A stretch of 5,037 nucleotides of DNA from Desulfobulbaceae bacterium (GTDB lineage: Bacteria > Desulfobacterota > Desulfobulbia > Desulfobulbales > Desulfobulbaceae). The stretch covers positions 1 through 5,037 of the forward strand of contig JALXCX010000305.1 in NCBI GenBank assembly GCA_026990725.1, written 5' to 3'. The translations under genes were made by a program, and so were the position numbers. The notes beneath the pieces were generated by a model that was not told the DNA's origin, made no database searches, and was given only the letters and a program-made list of their open reading frames with translations. Shown piece by piece: positions 1 to 5,037 of this stretch; positions within the stretch are counted from its first letter, which is position 1; each line of letters starts with the position of its first letter.

Positions 1-350
1 CAACCAGTCGGTATTCCGGGTTGAAATTGTTCTATTTTCCCCATGACTGGAGCCGGTATAATATTCTGCATTTTAGTATTTATAAAGCTGATGATCAGGA
101 AATGGTGCTTTATGGTAAGATTTACGATCGCCTGCATAAAGAGCATGGCAGAATATATTCAGACAGATATAATAAAAAGTTTAGAGTGGAGTCTGGCTGG
201 AATGATTTTCAAATTTCTCTGGATGAGGTCCGGCATGCTCCAGCTACCCGGGAAATGAACATGCATAACATCGTGCGTTTTGCTCTGTTTGTTGTCAGTC
301 AGGCGCATCCGCGTGTTCTTTATCTTGATCACGTTTATCTTAGCGAATAA
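1..350 (+). CDS. C-terminal part of a probable VanZ-family protein (carbohydrate-binding-like domain)
   Basis: The reading frame is open from the left edge (first full codon at base 3), so the gene is truncated and about 115 residues are visible, ending with TAA at 348-350. No membrane segment lies in the visible part. The fragment reads as a beta-rich jelly-roll-like domain: a DWS-x-Y motif near the start, an IYDRLH strand, a YNKKF strand, then GWNDFQISLDEV, a basic/proline stretch with APATREM, and a final strand ending in LYLDHVYL. From memory, this W..f.i.l..v...P..R.M...LyLD order is typical of the extra C-terminal domain of proteobacterial VanZ-family membrane proteins, where it resembles galactose-binding/CBM folds. 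That is recall, not a search. The 5-nt gap to the kinase gene suggests co-transcription. It could instead be the end of another envelope protein with a similar sandwich domain. Confidence 0.5.
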   Translation, partial: TSRYSGLKLFYFPHDWSRYNILHFSIYKADDQEMVLYGKIYDRLHKEHGRIYSDRYNKKFRVESGWNDFQISLDEVRHAPATREMNMHNIVRFALFVVSQAHPRVLYLDHVYLSE

Positions 351-355
351 TTATT

Positions 356-1795
356 GTGCGACTCTATCGGCCTCATTCTTTCTTTGCTCTGTTGCTGACG
401 GGCTTTGTGCTTGTTTCTCTTCCGTTGTTCACGGCTCTGTACAGTTCTGTAAAAATTCTGGATGTTCTTGTAGAGCAAAGTACAGCAGCCGTCTTTCGCT
501 CGGTTGACCGGTTAAGCGACAGCCGGAAAGTCGCAGCTCTTTTGATCGATCAGGAACGAAACGCCCTCCAGTATAAAATATTGGGTGAGTCAGCATTACT
601 GGAAGAGGTGAATGCCTCGCTTGGTGAACTGGAAAAGGTGGTCCTCAGGTTGACACAAGGGGAAGAGGAGCTGGTGGAACCGGCGCATCAGCTGCTTGCC
701 AAAGATGAAAATCTGGTGGCCGTTTTAAACCATGGTACTGGAGATCCCGAACGGATTCTGCTGGAAAGAGAACAAGCTCTTTCTATGTACAGGGAGTTAA
801 ATACGTTTGCCGCGCAGCTCCAGCGAACAAGCAATCAGCTCATGGTGGATGAGGTGGAAGGACTGAAACAACGGGTAAGCAGCGATAAGGCGAGAATGCT
901 CTGGCAGACTTCCGGGCTGATCGGCTTTAGTGTTCTGTTCTTTATTTTGTTTGTTTTCCTTATATTCAGGCCGGTCAGCCAAATTGATAAAGGGATAGAA
1001 CGCCTTGGTGACGGGGACTTTGCTACCCCGATCCGGGTTTCCGGGCCGCGTGATCTTGAAGCGCTGGGTTATAAACTGGACTGGCTGAGGAAAAGGCTTG
1101 CTGAGCTTGACCGGGAAAAGATAAAAATGGTGGCGCATATTTCCCATGAGTTGAAAACACCACTAGCCTCCATAAAAGAAGGTGCCGGTCTGCTGCGGGA
1201 TGAACTGGTCGGGCCTATGAACAGTAATCAAAAAGAGGTGGTTGGAATTTTGAACAAGAATTGTTCAAAGCTCCAGAGACTGATTCAAAACATTCTGGAT
1301 TTTAATATGGCTCAGGCCCGGAAAGGGCCGGAAGGGAAAACAAAGGTTCGTCTGGACGGGTTGCTCAAAGAAGTTGCCACTGATCATAAAACATCTGTCC
1401 TGGCGCGGGATATTGCCCTGGATGTCCAAGTGGTTGCCACGGAAGTTGACGGTGATCGGCAACAGTTGAAGATTGTTTTTGATAACCTGATATCAAATGC
1501 TGTGAAGTTTACTCCTGACAGGGGAACAATTTCGGTTCGTTTGAAAACGAACGGTAAACAGGCGGTTTGCCTTGTTCGTGATAGTGGGCCCGGGGTTAAG
1601 GAGGATGAACGTTCCAGGATTTTTTCTCCTTTTTTTCAGGGGGAAGAGGCAAAAAAAGCTATTGTTAAAGGATCCGGCCTGGGTCTTGCAATCAGCAGGG
1701 AGTACGTGCAGGCGCATAACGGGACGATCCGTTTGCTTTCAAGTAAACAGGGAGCCTGTTTTGCTGTGGTGCTGCCGTTATCTGAACGAGGGTGA
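356..1795 (+). CDS. glrK: Membrane sensor histidine kinase, GlrK/QseE type
   Basis: 479 residues, close to the roughly 475 of E. coli GlrK. One membrane helix lies at about 9-29 and a second at about 184-205. Between them is a mostly helical periplasmic sensor region without cysteines (about 30-183). A HAMP linker follows (about 205-255), then the dimerisation/phosphoacceptor domain with HELKTP, putting the phosphorylated histidine at His264. The ATPase domain has the N box around Asn381, the G1 box DSGPG at 409-413, the F box at 421-428 and the G2 box GSGLGL at 439-444; all key residues are present, so the kinase should be active. The start is GTG. An in-frame TAG at 341-343 rules out a longer protein, and a later start would cut into helix 1. 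No Shine-Dalgarno is evident, so translation may be coupled to the upstream gene. It should phosphorylate the regulator encoded at 2369-3739. Family assignment rests mainly on the kinase-lipoprotein-GlrR order. Confidence 0.85.
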   Translation: MRLYRPHSFFALLLTGFVLVSLPLFTALYSSVKILDVLVEQSTAAVFRSVDRLSDSRKVAALLIDQERNALQYKILGESALLEEVNASLGELEKVVLRLTQGEEELVEPAHQLLAKDENLVAVLNHGTGDPERILLEREQALSMYRELNTFAAQLQRTSNQLMVDEVEGLKQRVSSDKARMLWQTSGLIGFSVLFFILFVFLIFRPVSQIDKGIERLGDGDFATPIRVSGPRDLEALGYKLDWLRKRLAELDREKIKMVAHISHELKTPLASIKEGAGLLRDELVGPMNSNQKEVVGILNKNCSKLQRLIQNILDFNMAQARKGPEGKTKVRLDGLLKEVATDHKTSVLARDIALDVQVVATEVDGDRQQLKIVFDNLISNAVKFTPDRGTISVRLKTNGKQAVCLVRDSGPGVKEDERSRIFSPFFQGEEAKKAIVKGSGLGLAISREYVQAHNGTIRLLSSKQGACFAVVLPLSERG

Positions 1796-1796
1796 A

Positions 1797-2372
1797 ATGA
1801 AGAAAATTTCAGTATTTTTTGTTGCAATAATACTTTTGTCGACAGGCGGTTGCGTGCAGCCGGGCTATCAATCCGGAGCCGCCTCGTCAGCAGCTCCGGC
1901 AGTTGTATTTGAACCGTCTGAGAGCTTTTATCTTCTCTCCTGCGTGGATGAGCTGCAGGGACTGAAGCGAAAAGATTTAGTCAGTTATTCTTCTGAAGTC
2001 GCAAATAAATTTGATCAGGGCAGCGAGGACGTATTGTTTAAGTATATCTGCCTGAGTCTTCTTCCCAGAGCAAACTATAAACAGTTTAAGAAAGGGAAGA
2101 AGCTGTTGAGTCAGTATGTTGAAGAACATCCTGATTCTCCTGGTGACCTGCGGGGACTTCTTGTGTTGATCAGACAGCTTGACAAGGCATATAGAGGGAA
2201 CTTTTCCGGGCTCAATAAAATACGTGAGGAACGGGACAGGCTGGCCGCAAAGGTTACAGATCTTGAGCTTGAGGCCAGGCAGGGGCAGGGACAGATCCAG
2301 GAATTACAGCGCCAGATTGATCAGTTGAGGAATATAGAAAATATAATAAAAAACCGGGAACATACCAAATGA
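1797..2372 (+). CDS. qseG: QseG/YfhG-like lipoprotein with C-terminal coiled coil
   Basis: 191 residues. The ATG at 1797 follows the kinase stop by one base, has GAGGGTGA just upstream, and yields a proper lipoprotein signal: KK, a hydrophobic core, and a lipobox TGGC with the lipidated cysteine at 19. The frame is open further upstream, but that would hide the signal inside the kinase gene. Valine follows the cysteine, so by E. coli sorting rules it would go to the outer membrane. After a Ser/Ala-rich linker (24-37) comes a helical, TPR-like region (40-135) with Cys49 and Cys85, then a charged coiled coil (about 138-187). The C-terminal QIDQLRNIEN segment matches, from memory, the end of YfhG/QseG proteins. 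In enterobacteria this lipoprotein lies between glrK and glrR and is thought to interact with the kinase; the same position here supports a modulator role. It is shorter than E. coli YfhG (about 237). Confidence 0.8.
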   Translation: MKKISVFFVAIILLSTGGCVQPGYQSGAASSAAPAVVFEPSESFYLLSCVDELQGLKRKDLVSYSSEVANKFDQGSEDVLFKYICLSLLPRANYKQFKKGKKLLSQYVEEHPDSPGDLRGLLVLIRQLDKAYRGNFSGLNKIREERDRLAAKVTDLELEARQGQGQIQELQRQIDQLRNIENIIKNREHTK

Positions 2373-3739
2373 GTAAACAAGGGTACAGGGTCCTGCTGGT
2401 AGATGATGAAGCAGATCTACTCAGTTTGTGGAAACTTCGTCTTGAAGGCAGTGGATATGAGGTTGAGACTGCCTTGAGCGGGGAGGAGGCTTTAGCAAAA
2501 TTTGCTCTTGTCAATCCGCATCTGGTTATAACCGACTTGCGTATGCCCGGTATCGACGGTCTGGCATTGTTTGAGGCGATCAGAGAGAAGAATAAGGCTG
2601 TTCCTGTCATAATAATAACGGCTCACGGTTCCATCCCTGAAGCTGTTGATGCGACCAGGCAGGGCGTTTTTTCGTTTTTAACAAAACCCATTGACGGCAA
2701 GGAGCTGATCAGAGAAACCCAAAAGGCTCTGTCGCTCTCTTCCGGTGTGGAAACGCCTGAATCTGAAGATGAGTGGCGCAGTGACATCGTGGCCAACAGC
2801 GCAGCAATGGAAGAACTGCTTTCCAGGGCAAAACTGGTTGCCGAAACCGATGCCACGGTCCTGATACGAGGTGAAAGCGGGACTGGCAAGGAGTTGTTGG
2901 CCATTGCCATCCACAAGGCCAGCAGCAGGCGGGATGGGCCCTTTATACCGGTGAACTGTACCGCCATTCCGGAATCATTGCTGGAATCAGAATTGTTTGG
3001 CCACGTTAAAGGCTCGTTTACAGGAGCCAGCAGCAGCTATGCCGGGTTGTTTCAGTCTGCTGACGGAGGGACGCTGTTTCTGGATGAAATCGGAGATATG
3101 CCGCTTCATCTTCAGGTGAAAATTCTCAGGGTTTTGCAGGAACGACAGATTCGTCCTGTGGGGAGTACTACGCCGGTCTCTGTTGATGTACGTATAATCT
3201 CGGCAACACACCGGGACCTTGAAGAGGCTATTGAATCCCAGGAGTTCAGGGAGGATTTGTTTTATCGGTTGAACGTGGTTGCCCTGATGCTGCCCCCGCT
3301 TCATGAACGTAAAGAGGATATTCCGGTTTTAGCTGAATATTTTATCGCGACGCTTTCCGGCACCTCGGGAAAACCAGCGAAAAAGTTTACTCCGGAAGCC
3401 ATGCAGACACTTGTCGATGCCGCCTGGCCCGGGAATGTGAGACAGCTGTACAATGTTGTTGAACACGCCGTGGCATTATCCACATCATCGCTCATTGCTG
3501 AAGACCTCCTTCATGATGCGATTAAACAGCATCAGAAAAAAATACTGCCCCTGGCCGAAGCACGGCGTCAGTTTGAACAACAGTACCTGTTGCAACTGCT
3601 GCAGACCACCAAGGGGAATGTGACGCAGGCCGCGAGAATAGCGCATCGCAACAGAACTGATTTTTATAAAATATTAAACCGGCACCATATTGTCCCCTCA
3701 CTCTTTAAAACGTCCGCTGCTGAAAAGGTGTCATCTTAA
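2369..3739 (+). CDS. glrR: Sigma-54-dependent response regulator, GlrR/QseF type
   Basis: 456 residues, three domains. Receiver domain (about 5-120): acidic pair Asp12/Asp13, phosphoacceptor Asp56 in TDLRMPG, Thr84 and Lys106. AAA+ sigma-54 activator domain (about 138-375): Walker A GESGTGKE at 168-175, sigma-54-contacting loop at 215-220, Walker B LFLDE at 236-240, and the WPGNVRQL motif at 353-360. The loop reads GSFTGA rather than the usual GAFTGA. The C-terminal Fis-type helix-turn-helix spans about 414-438 (GNVTQAAR ... NRTDFYKIL) and, from memory, closely matches E. coli GlrR, including the ARxQFExxYLxxLLQxTKGNVT stretch. The protein should be phosphorylated by the kinase at 356-1795 and activate sigma-54 promoters. 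The start codon overlaps the lipoprotein stop as ATGA, giving translational coupling; the upstream CGGGAA is only a weak ribosome site. No glnB follows, unlike in E. coli. Confidence 0.92.
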   Translation: MSKQGYRVLLVDDEADLLSLWKLRLEGSGYEVETALSGEEALAKFALVNPHLVITDLRMPGIDGLALFEAIREKNKAVPVIIITAHGSIPEAVDATRQGVFSFLTKPIDGKELIRETQKALSLSSGVETPESEDEWRSDIVANSAAMEELLSRAKLVAETDATVLIRGESGTGKELLAIAIHKASSRRDGPFIPVNCTAIPESLLESELFGHVKGSFTGASSSYAGLFQSADGGTLFLDEIGDMPLHLQVKILRVLQERQIRPVGSTTPVSVDVRIISATHRDLEEAIESQEFREDLFYRLNVVALMLPPLHERKEDIPVLAEYFIATLSGTSGKPAKKFTPEAMQTLVDAAWPGNVRQLYNVVEHAVALSTSSLIAEDLLHDAIKQHQKKILPLAEARRQFEQQYLLQLLQTTKGNVTQAARIAHRNRTDFYKILNRHHIVPSLFKTSAAEKVSS

Positions 3740-3774
3740 AATAAGCATTTTATGAGGATGTGTCGGAGAACAGG

Positions 3775-3918
3775 TCGTCGCAAAAAGGAGACTTTCGCGT
3801 TTGTTCCCTGGCAGGCGTTGGAGGGCGTTTTGTTGTTTGCTGTCTCTTGTTTGCGACGGCAATAATAGGGCGATCTTGTGAGGCGAGTTTCGTCGCTTAT
3901 TGTCATGCATCCTTTTTG
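3775..3918. repeat. Nested inverted repeats with alternative pairing (possible structured RNA)
   Basis: A perfect 9-bp inverted repeat, CAAAAAGGA (3781-3789) and TCCTTTTTG (3910-3918), encloses a smaller one: GCGACGG (3853-3859) can pair with TCGTCGC at 3890-3896 (last pair G-U). A second identical TCGTCGC at 3775-3781 could pair with the same GCGACGG instead, so the two pairings are mutually exclusive. CAATAA (3860-3865) also has a complement TTATTG at 3897-3902. This could be a small RNA or a regulatory leader, but short matches in 430 bp can arise by chance, and neither a promoter nor a terminator brackets the block. Confidence 0.25.
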
Positions 3919-3984
3919 GGCTCATCTTCTCGATTTGGGCTAATCACGTTAAGTCGCTGTTTTCATTTTCCTAGTATCCATTCG

Positions 3985-4013
3985 TTGACAAAATGACCTA
4001 AACGCAGTAGGTT
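3985..4013 (+). promoter_or_regulatory. Candidate sigma-70 promoter for the HdrC-like gene
   Basis: A perfect -35 box TTGACA lies at 3985-3990. With 17-bp spacing the -10 hexamer is TAGGTT (4008-4013), which matches the consensus at the first, second and last positions only. It points toward the HdrC-like gene and would give a T-rich leader of about 150 nt. A dyad occupies the spacer and -10 region, consistent with a repressible promoter. The weak -10 keeps confidence low. Confidence 0.35.
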
Positions 4014-4017
4014 ATTT
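3991..4017. repeat. 10-bp dyad overlapping the candidate promoter (possible operator)
   Basis: Arms AAATGACCTA (3991-4000) and TAGGTTATTT (4008-4017) are reverse complements at 9 of 10 positions, the exception being a G-T pair, with a 7-bp spacer AACGCAG. The dyad begins immediately after TTGACA and covers the putative -10, as expected for a repressor operator. It is not followed by a T-run as an intrinsic terminator would be, and I do not recognise it as the site of a known regulator. Confidence 0.4.
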
Positions 4018-4136
4018 CGTCTACAGGTGCATGATCGGAGCGTTTCTTCTGTCCGGTTTCCTGTCTTTTTCCTCAGTTTTTGTCATTCCTGTTTTTGTTT
4101 TCGGCGTATTTTTTCAGTACTTTATGCCGTAATAAT

Positions 4137-4154
4137 AAAAACATAACTGTTTTT
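4137..4154 (+). repeat. Short A/T-rich hairpin just before the ribosome site
   Basis: AAAAACA (4137-4143) and TGTTTTT (4148-4154) are perfect reverse complements around a TAAC loop. The hairpin ends four bases before the GGTGAG ribosome site of the HdrC-like gene. Six of the seven pairs on each side are A/T, so the RNA stem would be weak; it could equally be low-complexity coincidence. Confidence 0.3.
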
Positions 4155-4169
4155 TTGTGGTGAGATGGT

Positions 4170-4730
4170 ATGTCTAAGAAAACACTCGATTTACAGCCAG
4201 GATTTAGTGCTGAAGTTGTTGCCGAACCCGGTGGTGCTCATCTGAATTCCTGTTTTTCCTGTGGTGCCTGTTCCGGGGCCTGTCCGGTGAGTCAGGCGAT
4301 TCCTGATTTTGATCCGCGGAAGATCATCCACATGGTACGGATGGGTATGGAGGAGCGGTTGCTTGATTCGGACCTGCTTTGGTACTGTTCCGGCTGCCGA
4401 AGCTGCGTCTTTGTTTGCCCGCAGGACGTAAGTTTTGCAGATATTATGGGCGCTCTTGCAAAACTTGCATTGAAAAAGGGATATATTACTCCAGAGCAGC
4501 TAGTCGAAAAAGGAAAGGCCGCTGAAGTTCAACGCGATCTCTGTGTTTCCTGTCTTACCTGTGTCCGCGTCTGTCCCTGGGAAATACCCAAAATTGACGA
4601 TGGCGGTTTTGCTGTTATCGATGTTGAGACATGCAGGGCCTGTGGGATATGCGTAGCCGAGTGCCCGGCTCAGGCGATTATACTTAACGAATCAGAAGAT
4701 GAGCGTTTGATAGCAGGTTGCGGAGTTTAA
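4170..4730 (+). CDS. HdrC-like protein with four [4Fe-4S] motifs (HdrC plus 2x ferredoxin fusion)
   Basis: 186 residues, soluble, no signal peptide or membrane helix. Four CxxCxxCxxxCP motifs are visible: Cys28/31/34/38, Cys73/76/79/83, Cys125/128/131/135 and Cys155/158/161/165. The first two, about 35 residues apart with DPRKIIHMVRMG between, are the HdrC (heterodisulfide reductase subunit C) pattern. The last two form an added 2[4Fe-4S] ferredoxin domain (about 120-170). The protein should carry electrons in the cytoplasm within an Hdr-type complex. The start is fixed by GGTGAG five bases before the ATG. The next gene appears to encode an MvhD/FlpD-type subunit, and such pairs usually accompany a flavoprotein HdrA that performs electron bifurcation; HdrA, if present, lies beyond the window. 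The electron donor and acceptor cannot be read from this protein alone. It could also be annotated simply as a 4Fe-4S dicluster protein. Confidence 0.85.
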   Translation: MSKKTLDLQPGFSAEVVAEPGGAHLNSCFSCGACSGACPVSQAIPDFDPRKIIHMVRMGMEERLLDSDLLWYCSGCRSCVFVCPQDVSFADIMGALAKLALKKGYITPEQLVEKGKAAEVQRDLCVSCLTCVRVCPWEIPKIDDGGFAVIDVETCRACGICVAECPAQAIILNESEDERLIAGCGV

Positions 4731-4739
4731 TATTTTTAA

Positions 4740-4747
4740 ATGTAATT
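4740..4747. repeat. Left 8-bp target-site repeat of the IS66-like element
   Basis: ATGTAATT lies immediately outside the left end of the 153-bp element. It matches ATGTAATC immediately outside the right end at seven of eight positions. Eight base pairs is the duplication length known for the IS66 family. Confidence 0.6.
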
Positions 4748-4856
4748 GTAACTGTTCAGCTGCACCCCATAATGCGGCGATCAGGCCGTCTCACATAGAG
4801 GGGCTATAGTTCGTTGGCCTGCTTGCCGCATTTTGGAGCACATCTGAACAGTTACA
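4747..4856. repeat. Long imperfect hairpin inside the IS66-like element
   Basis: The arms, about 44 nt each (4747-4790 and 4813-4856), pair over most of their length. They include a perfect 13-bp outer stem (TGTAACTGTTCAG with CTGAACAGTTACA), an inner 8-bp stem AATGCGGC (4771-4778) with GCCGCATT (4825-4832), and CAGGCC (4782-4787) with GGCCTG (4816-4821). The apical loop contains ATAG-AGGGG-CTAT. No U-run follows, so it does not look like an intrinsic terminator, but in RNA it would be a stable structure between the two genes. Confidence 0.75.
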
Positions 4857-4900
4857 GGCCACAGGTTATGCCAACATTGTGCTGATACCTGAATAGTTAC
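4748..4900. mobile_element. 153-bp non-coding IS66-type miniature element (MITE)
   Basis: The ends are GTAACTGTTCAG (4748-4759) and CTGAATAGTTAC (4889-4900), inverted repeats matching at 11 of 12 positions. Both read GTAA from the outside, the signature of the IS66 family, and the flanks carry 8-bp near-identical direct repeats, also the IS66 length. There is no coding capacity, so any movement would need a transposase in trans. A perfect third copy of the end lies inside, inverted, at 4844-4855, suggesting a rearranged or nested structure; that inner copy is not flanked by a matching target repeat, so the outer boundaries are preferred. The element sits between two genes likely to be co-transcribed and leaves the downstream ribosome site intact. 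Decay is slight: one mismatch in the ends and one in the flanking repeats. The alternative is a native intergenic hairpin unrelated to transposition. Confidence 0.6.
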
Positions 4901-4908
4901 ATGTAATC
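4901..4908. repeat. Right 8-bp target-site repeat of the IS66-like element
   Basis: ATGTAATC directly follows the right end and pairs with ATGTAATT at 4740-4747 (seven of eight). The junction also forms the perfect palindrome TTACATGTAA (4897-4906), so part of the similarity may reflect target preference. Confidence 0.6.
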
Positions 4909-4930
4909 TTACAATCAGGGAGTGGATCCG

Positions 4931-5037
4931 ATGAGTTTTACACCGGACATTCGTTTATTTAGTTGTCATTATACATCACAGCAGAGCTGTGCGGAGAAGG
5001 GAAAGGAACTGCAGGAGTTGAGTTTTCCCGAGAATAT
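4931..5037 (+). CDS. N-terminus of a probable MvhD/FlpD-type hydrogenase iron-sulfur subunit (truncated by the window)
   Basis: The ATG at 4931 is preceded by AGGGAGTGG, with GGAG eight bases upstream, and opens a frame that runs off the right edge after 35 codons. The start MSFTPDIRLFSCHYTS resembles the MvhD/FlpD opening (a polar residue run, then I-x-x-F-x-C-x-x-C), with a phenylalanine shortly before Cys12. The usual second cysteine of that F-x-C-x-x-C motif is replaced by Thr15, and another cysteine comes only at residue 20. The following LQELSFPEN corresponds to the L-x-YP-x-N stretch of the family. MvhD proteins carry a [2Fe-2S] cluster and pass electrons from a hydrogenase or dehydrogenase to HdrA; the preceding HdrC-like gene fits this role. 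The identification rests on 35 residues and context, so it is tentative. Confidence 0.6.
   Translation, partial: MSFTPDIRLFSCHYTSQQSCAEKGKELQELSFPEN

Larger units (their letters stand above)
3740..4169 (+). other. 430-bp non-coding gap with inverted repeats and a pyrimidine-rich tract
   Basis: No convincing gene on either strand. A 78-codon frame from GTG 3760 has no proper ribosome site or recognisable domain, and overlaps the structured region. The gap holds: an all-A/T 6-bp hairpin at the glrR stop (3737-3752; not a good terminator); nested inverted repeats at 3775-3918; a TTGACA box with an adjoining dyad at 3985-4017; a T/C-rich stretch about 4043-4115 with near-repeats of TTCCTGTTTTT; a 7-bp stem with one G-U pair (CGGCGTA at 4102-4108 with TATGCCG at 4123-4129); and a 7-bp A/T hairpin just before the next ribosome site (4137-4154). 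Scanning for GG-N10-GC by eye on both strands found no sigma-54 promoter. No strong terminator for the upstream operon is visible, nor any tRNA-like cloverleaf. Confidence 0.6.

Noticed and set aside
1572..1796. 75-codon N-terminal extension of the lipoprotein frame
   Set aside because: It lies inside the kinase ATPase domain coding region, lacks sense as protein, and would bury a clear lipoprotein signal that starts at ATG 1797.
3737..3752. Hairpin TAAAAT-AAGC-ATTTTA at the glrR stop as a terminator
   Set aside because: The stem has only A/T pairs and no following U-run, so it is too weak for an intrinsic terminator.
3818..3834. Sigma-54-like promoter TTGGAGGG-N4-TTGTT
   Set aside because: The GG-N10 spacing fits, but the essential -12 GC is GT and the -24 box lacks the CAC of the consensus; also nothing convincing lies just downstream.
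3876..3893. CRP/FNR/HcpR-like site at TTGTGAGGCGAG
   Set aside because: Only the left half-site TTGTGA is present; the right half reads TTTCGT instead of TCACAA.
3760..3996. 78-codon + strand frame starting GTG in the glrR-hdrC spacer
   Set aside because: It has no properly spaced ribosome site, an unusual Cys/Ser/Phe-rich composition and no recognisable domain, and it covers the inverted repeats; most likely a chance frame.
4815..4827. TTGGCCTGCTTGCC resembling a sigma-54 promoter
   Set aside because: The distance between GG and GC is 7 bp instead of 10, and the bases belong to the hairpin arm of the inserted element.
4747..4856. Long hairpin read as the transcription terminator of the HdrC-like gene
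   Set aside because: No U-run follows the 3' arm, the stem is broken by several mismatches, and the GTAA ends with 8-bp flanking repeats are better explained by an IS66-type insertion.

Overview
The window (about 46-48% G+C by eye) looks like a chromosomal segment of an anaerobic Desulfobacterota-type bacterium, possibly of the Desulfobulbales. That placement is inferred from the Hdr/MvhD-type iron-sulfur genes on the right and the general style of the proteins; no taxonomic marker gene is present.

Layout, all genes on the + strand. 1-350: C-terminal end of a protein with a carbohydrate-binding-like beta-sandwich, probably the tail of a VanZ-family membrane protein. 356-3739: a compact three-gene operon of the GlrK-YfhG-GlrR (QseE-QseG-QseF) type, made of a membrane histidine kinase, a small outer-membrane-type lipoprotein with a C-terminal coiled coil, and a sigma-54-dependent response regulator. 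Junctions are 5 nt, 1 nt and a 4-nt ATGA overlap, so these genes are probably co-transcribed and translationally coupled. 3740-4169: a 430-bp non-coding stretch with several inverted repeats and a candidate sigma-70 promoter (TTGACA) abutting a dyad. 4170-4730: an HdrC-like protein carrying four CxxCxxCxxxCP motifs. 4931-end: the first 35 codons of a probable MvhD/FlpD-type 'hydrogenase iron-sulfur subunit'.

The HdrC-like and MvhD-like genes are separated by 200 bp that contain a 153-bp non-coding insertion. Its ends begin with GTAA and it is flanked by 8-bp near-identical direct repeats, which are the hallmarks of IS66-family elements. I read it as an IS66-derived miniature element (MITE) that landed inside an electron-transfer operon. 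It has an internal third copy of its end sequence and a long imperfect hairpin.

Functionally, the left half is an envelope-sensing phosphorelay: the kinase senses across the inner membrane, the lipoprotein probably modulates it, and GlrR activates sigma-54 promoters. The right half is the start of an Hdr-type, probably flavin-based, electron-transfer module. I see no sigma-54 promoter in the gap between them, so no direct regulatory link is evident.
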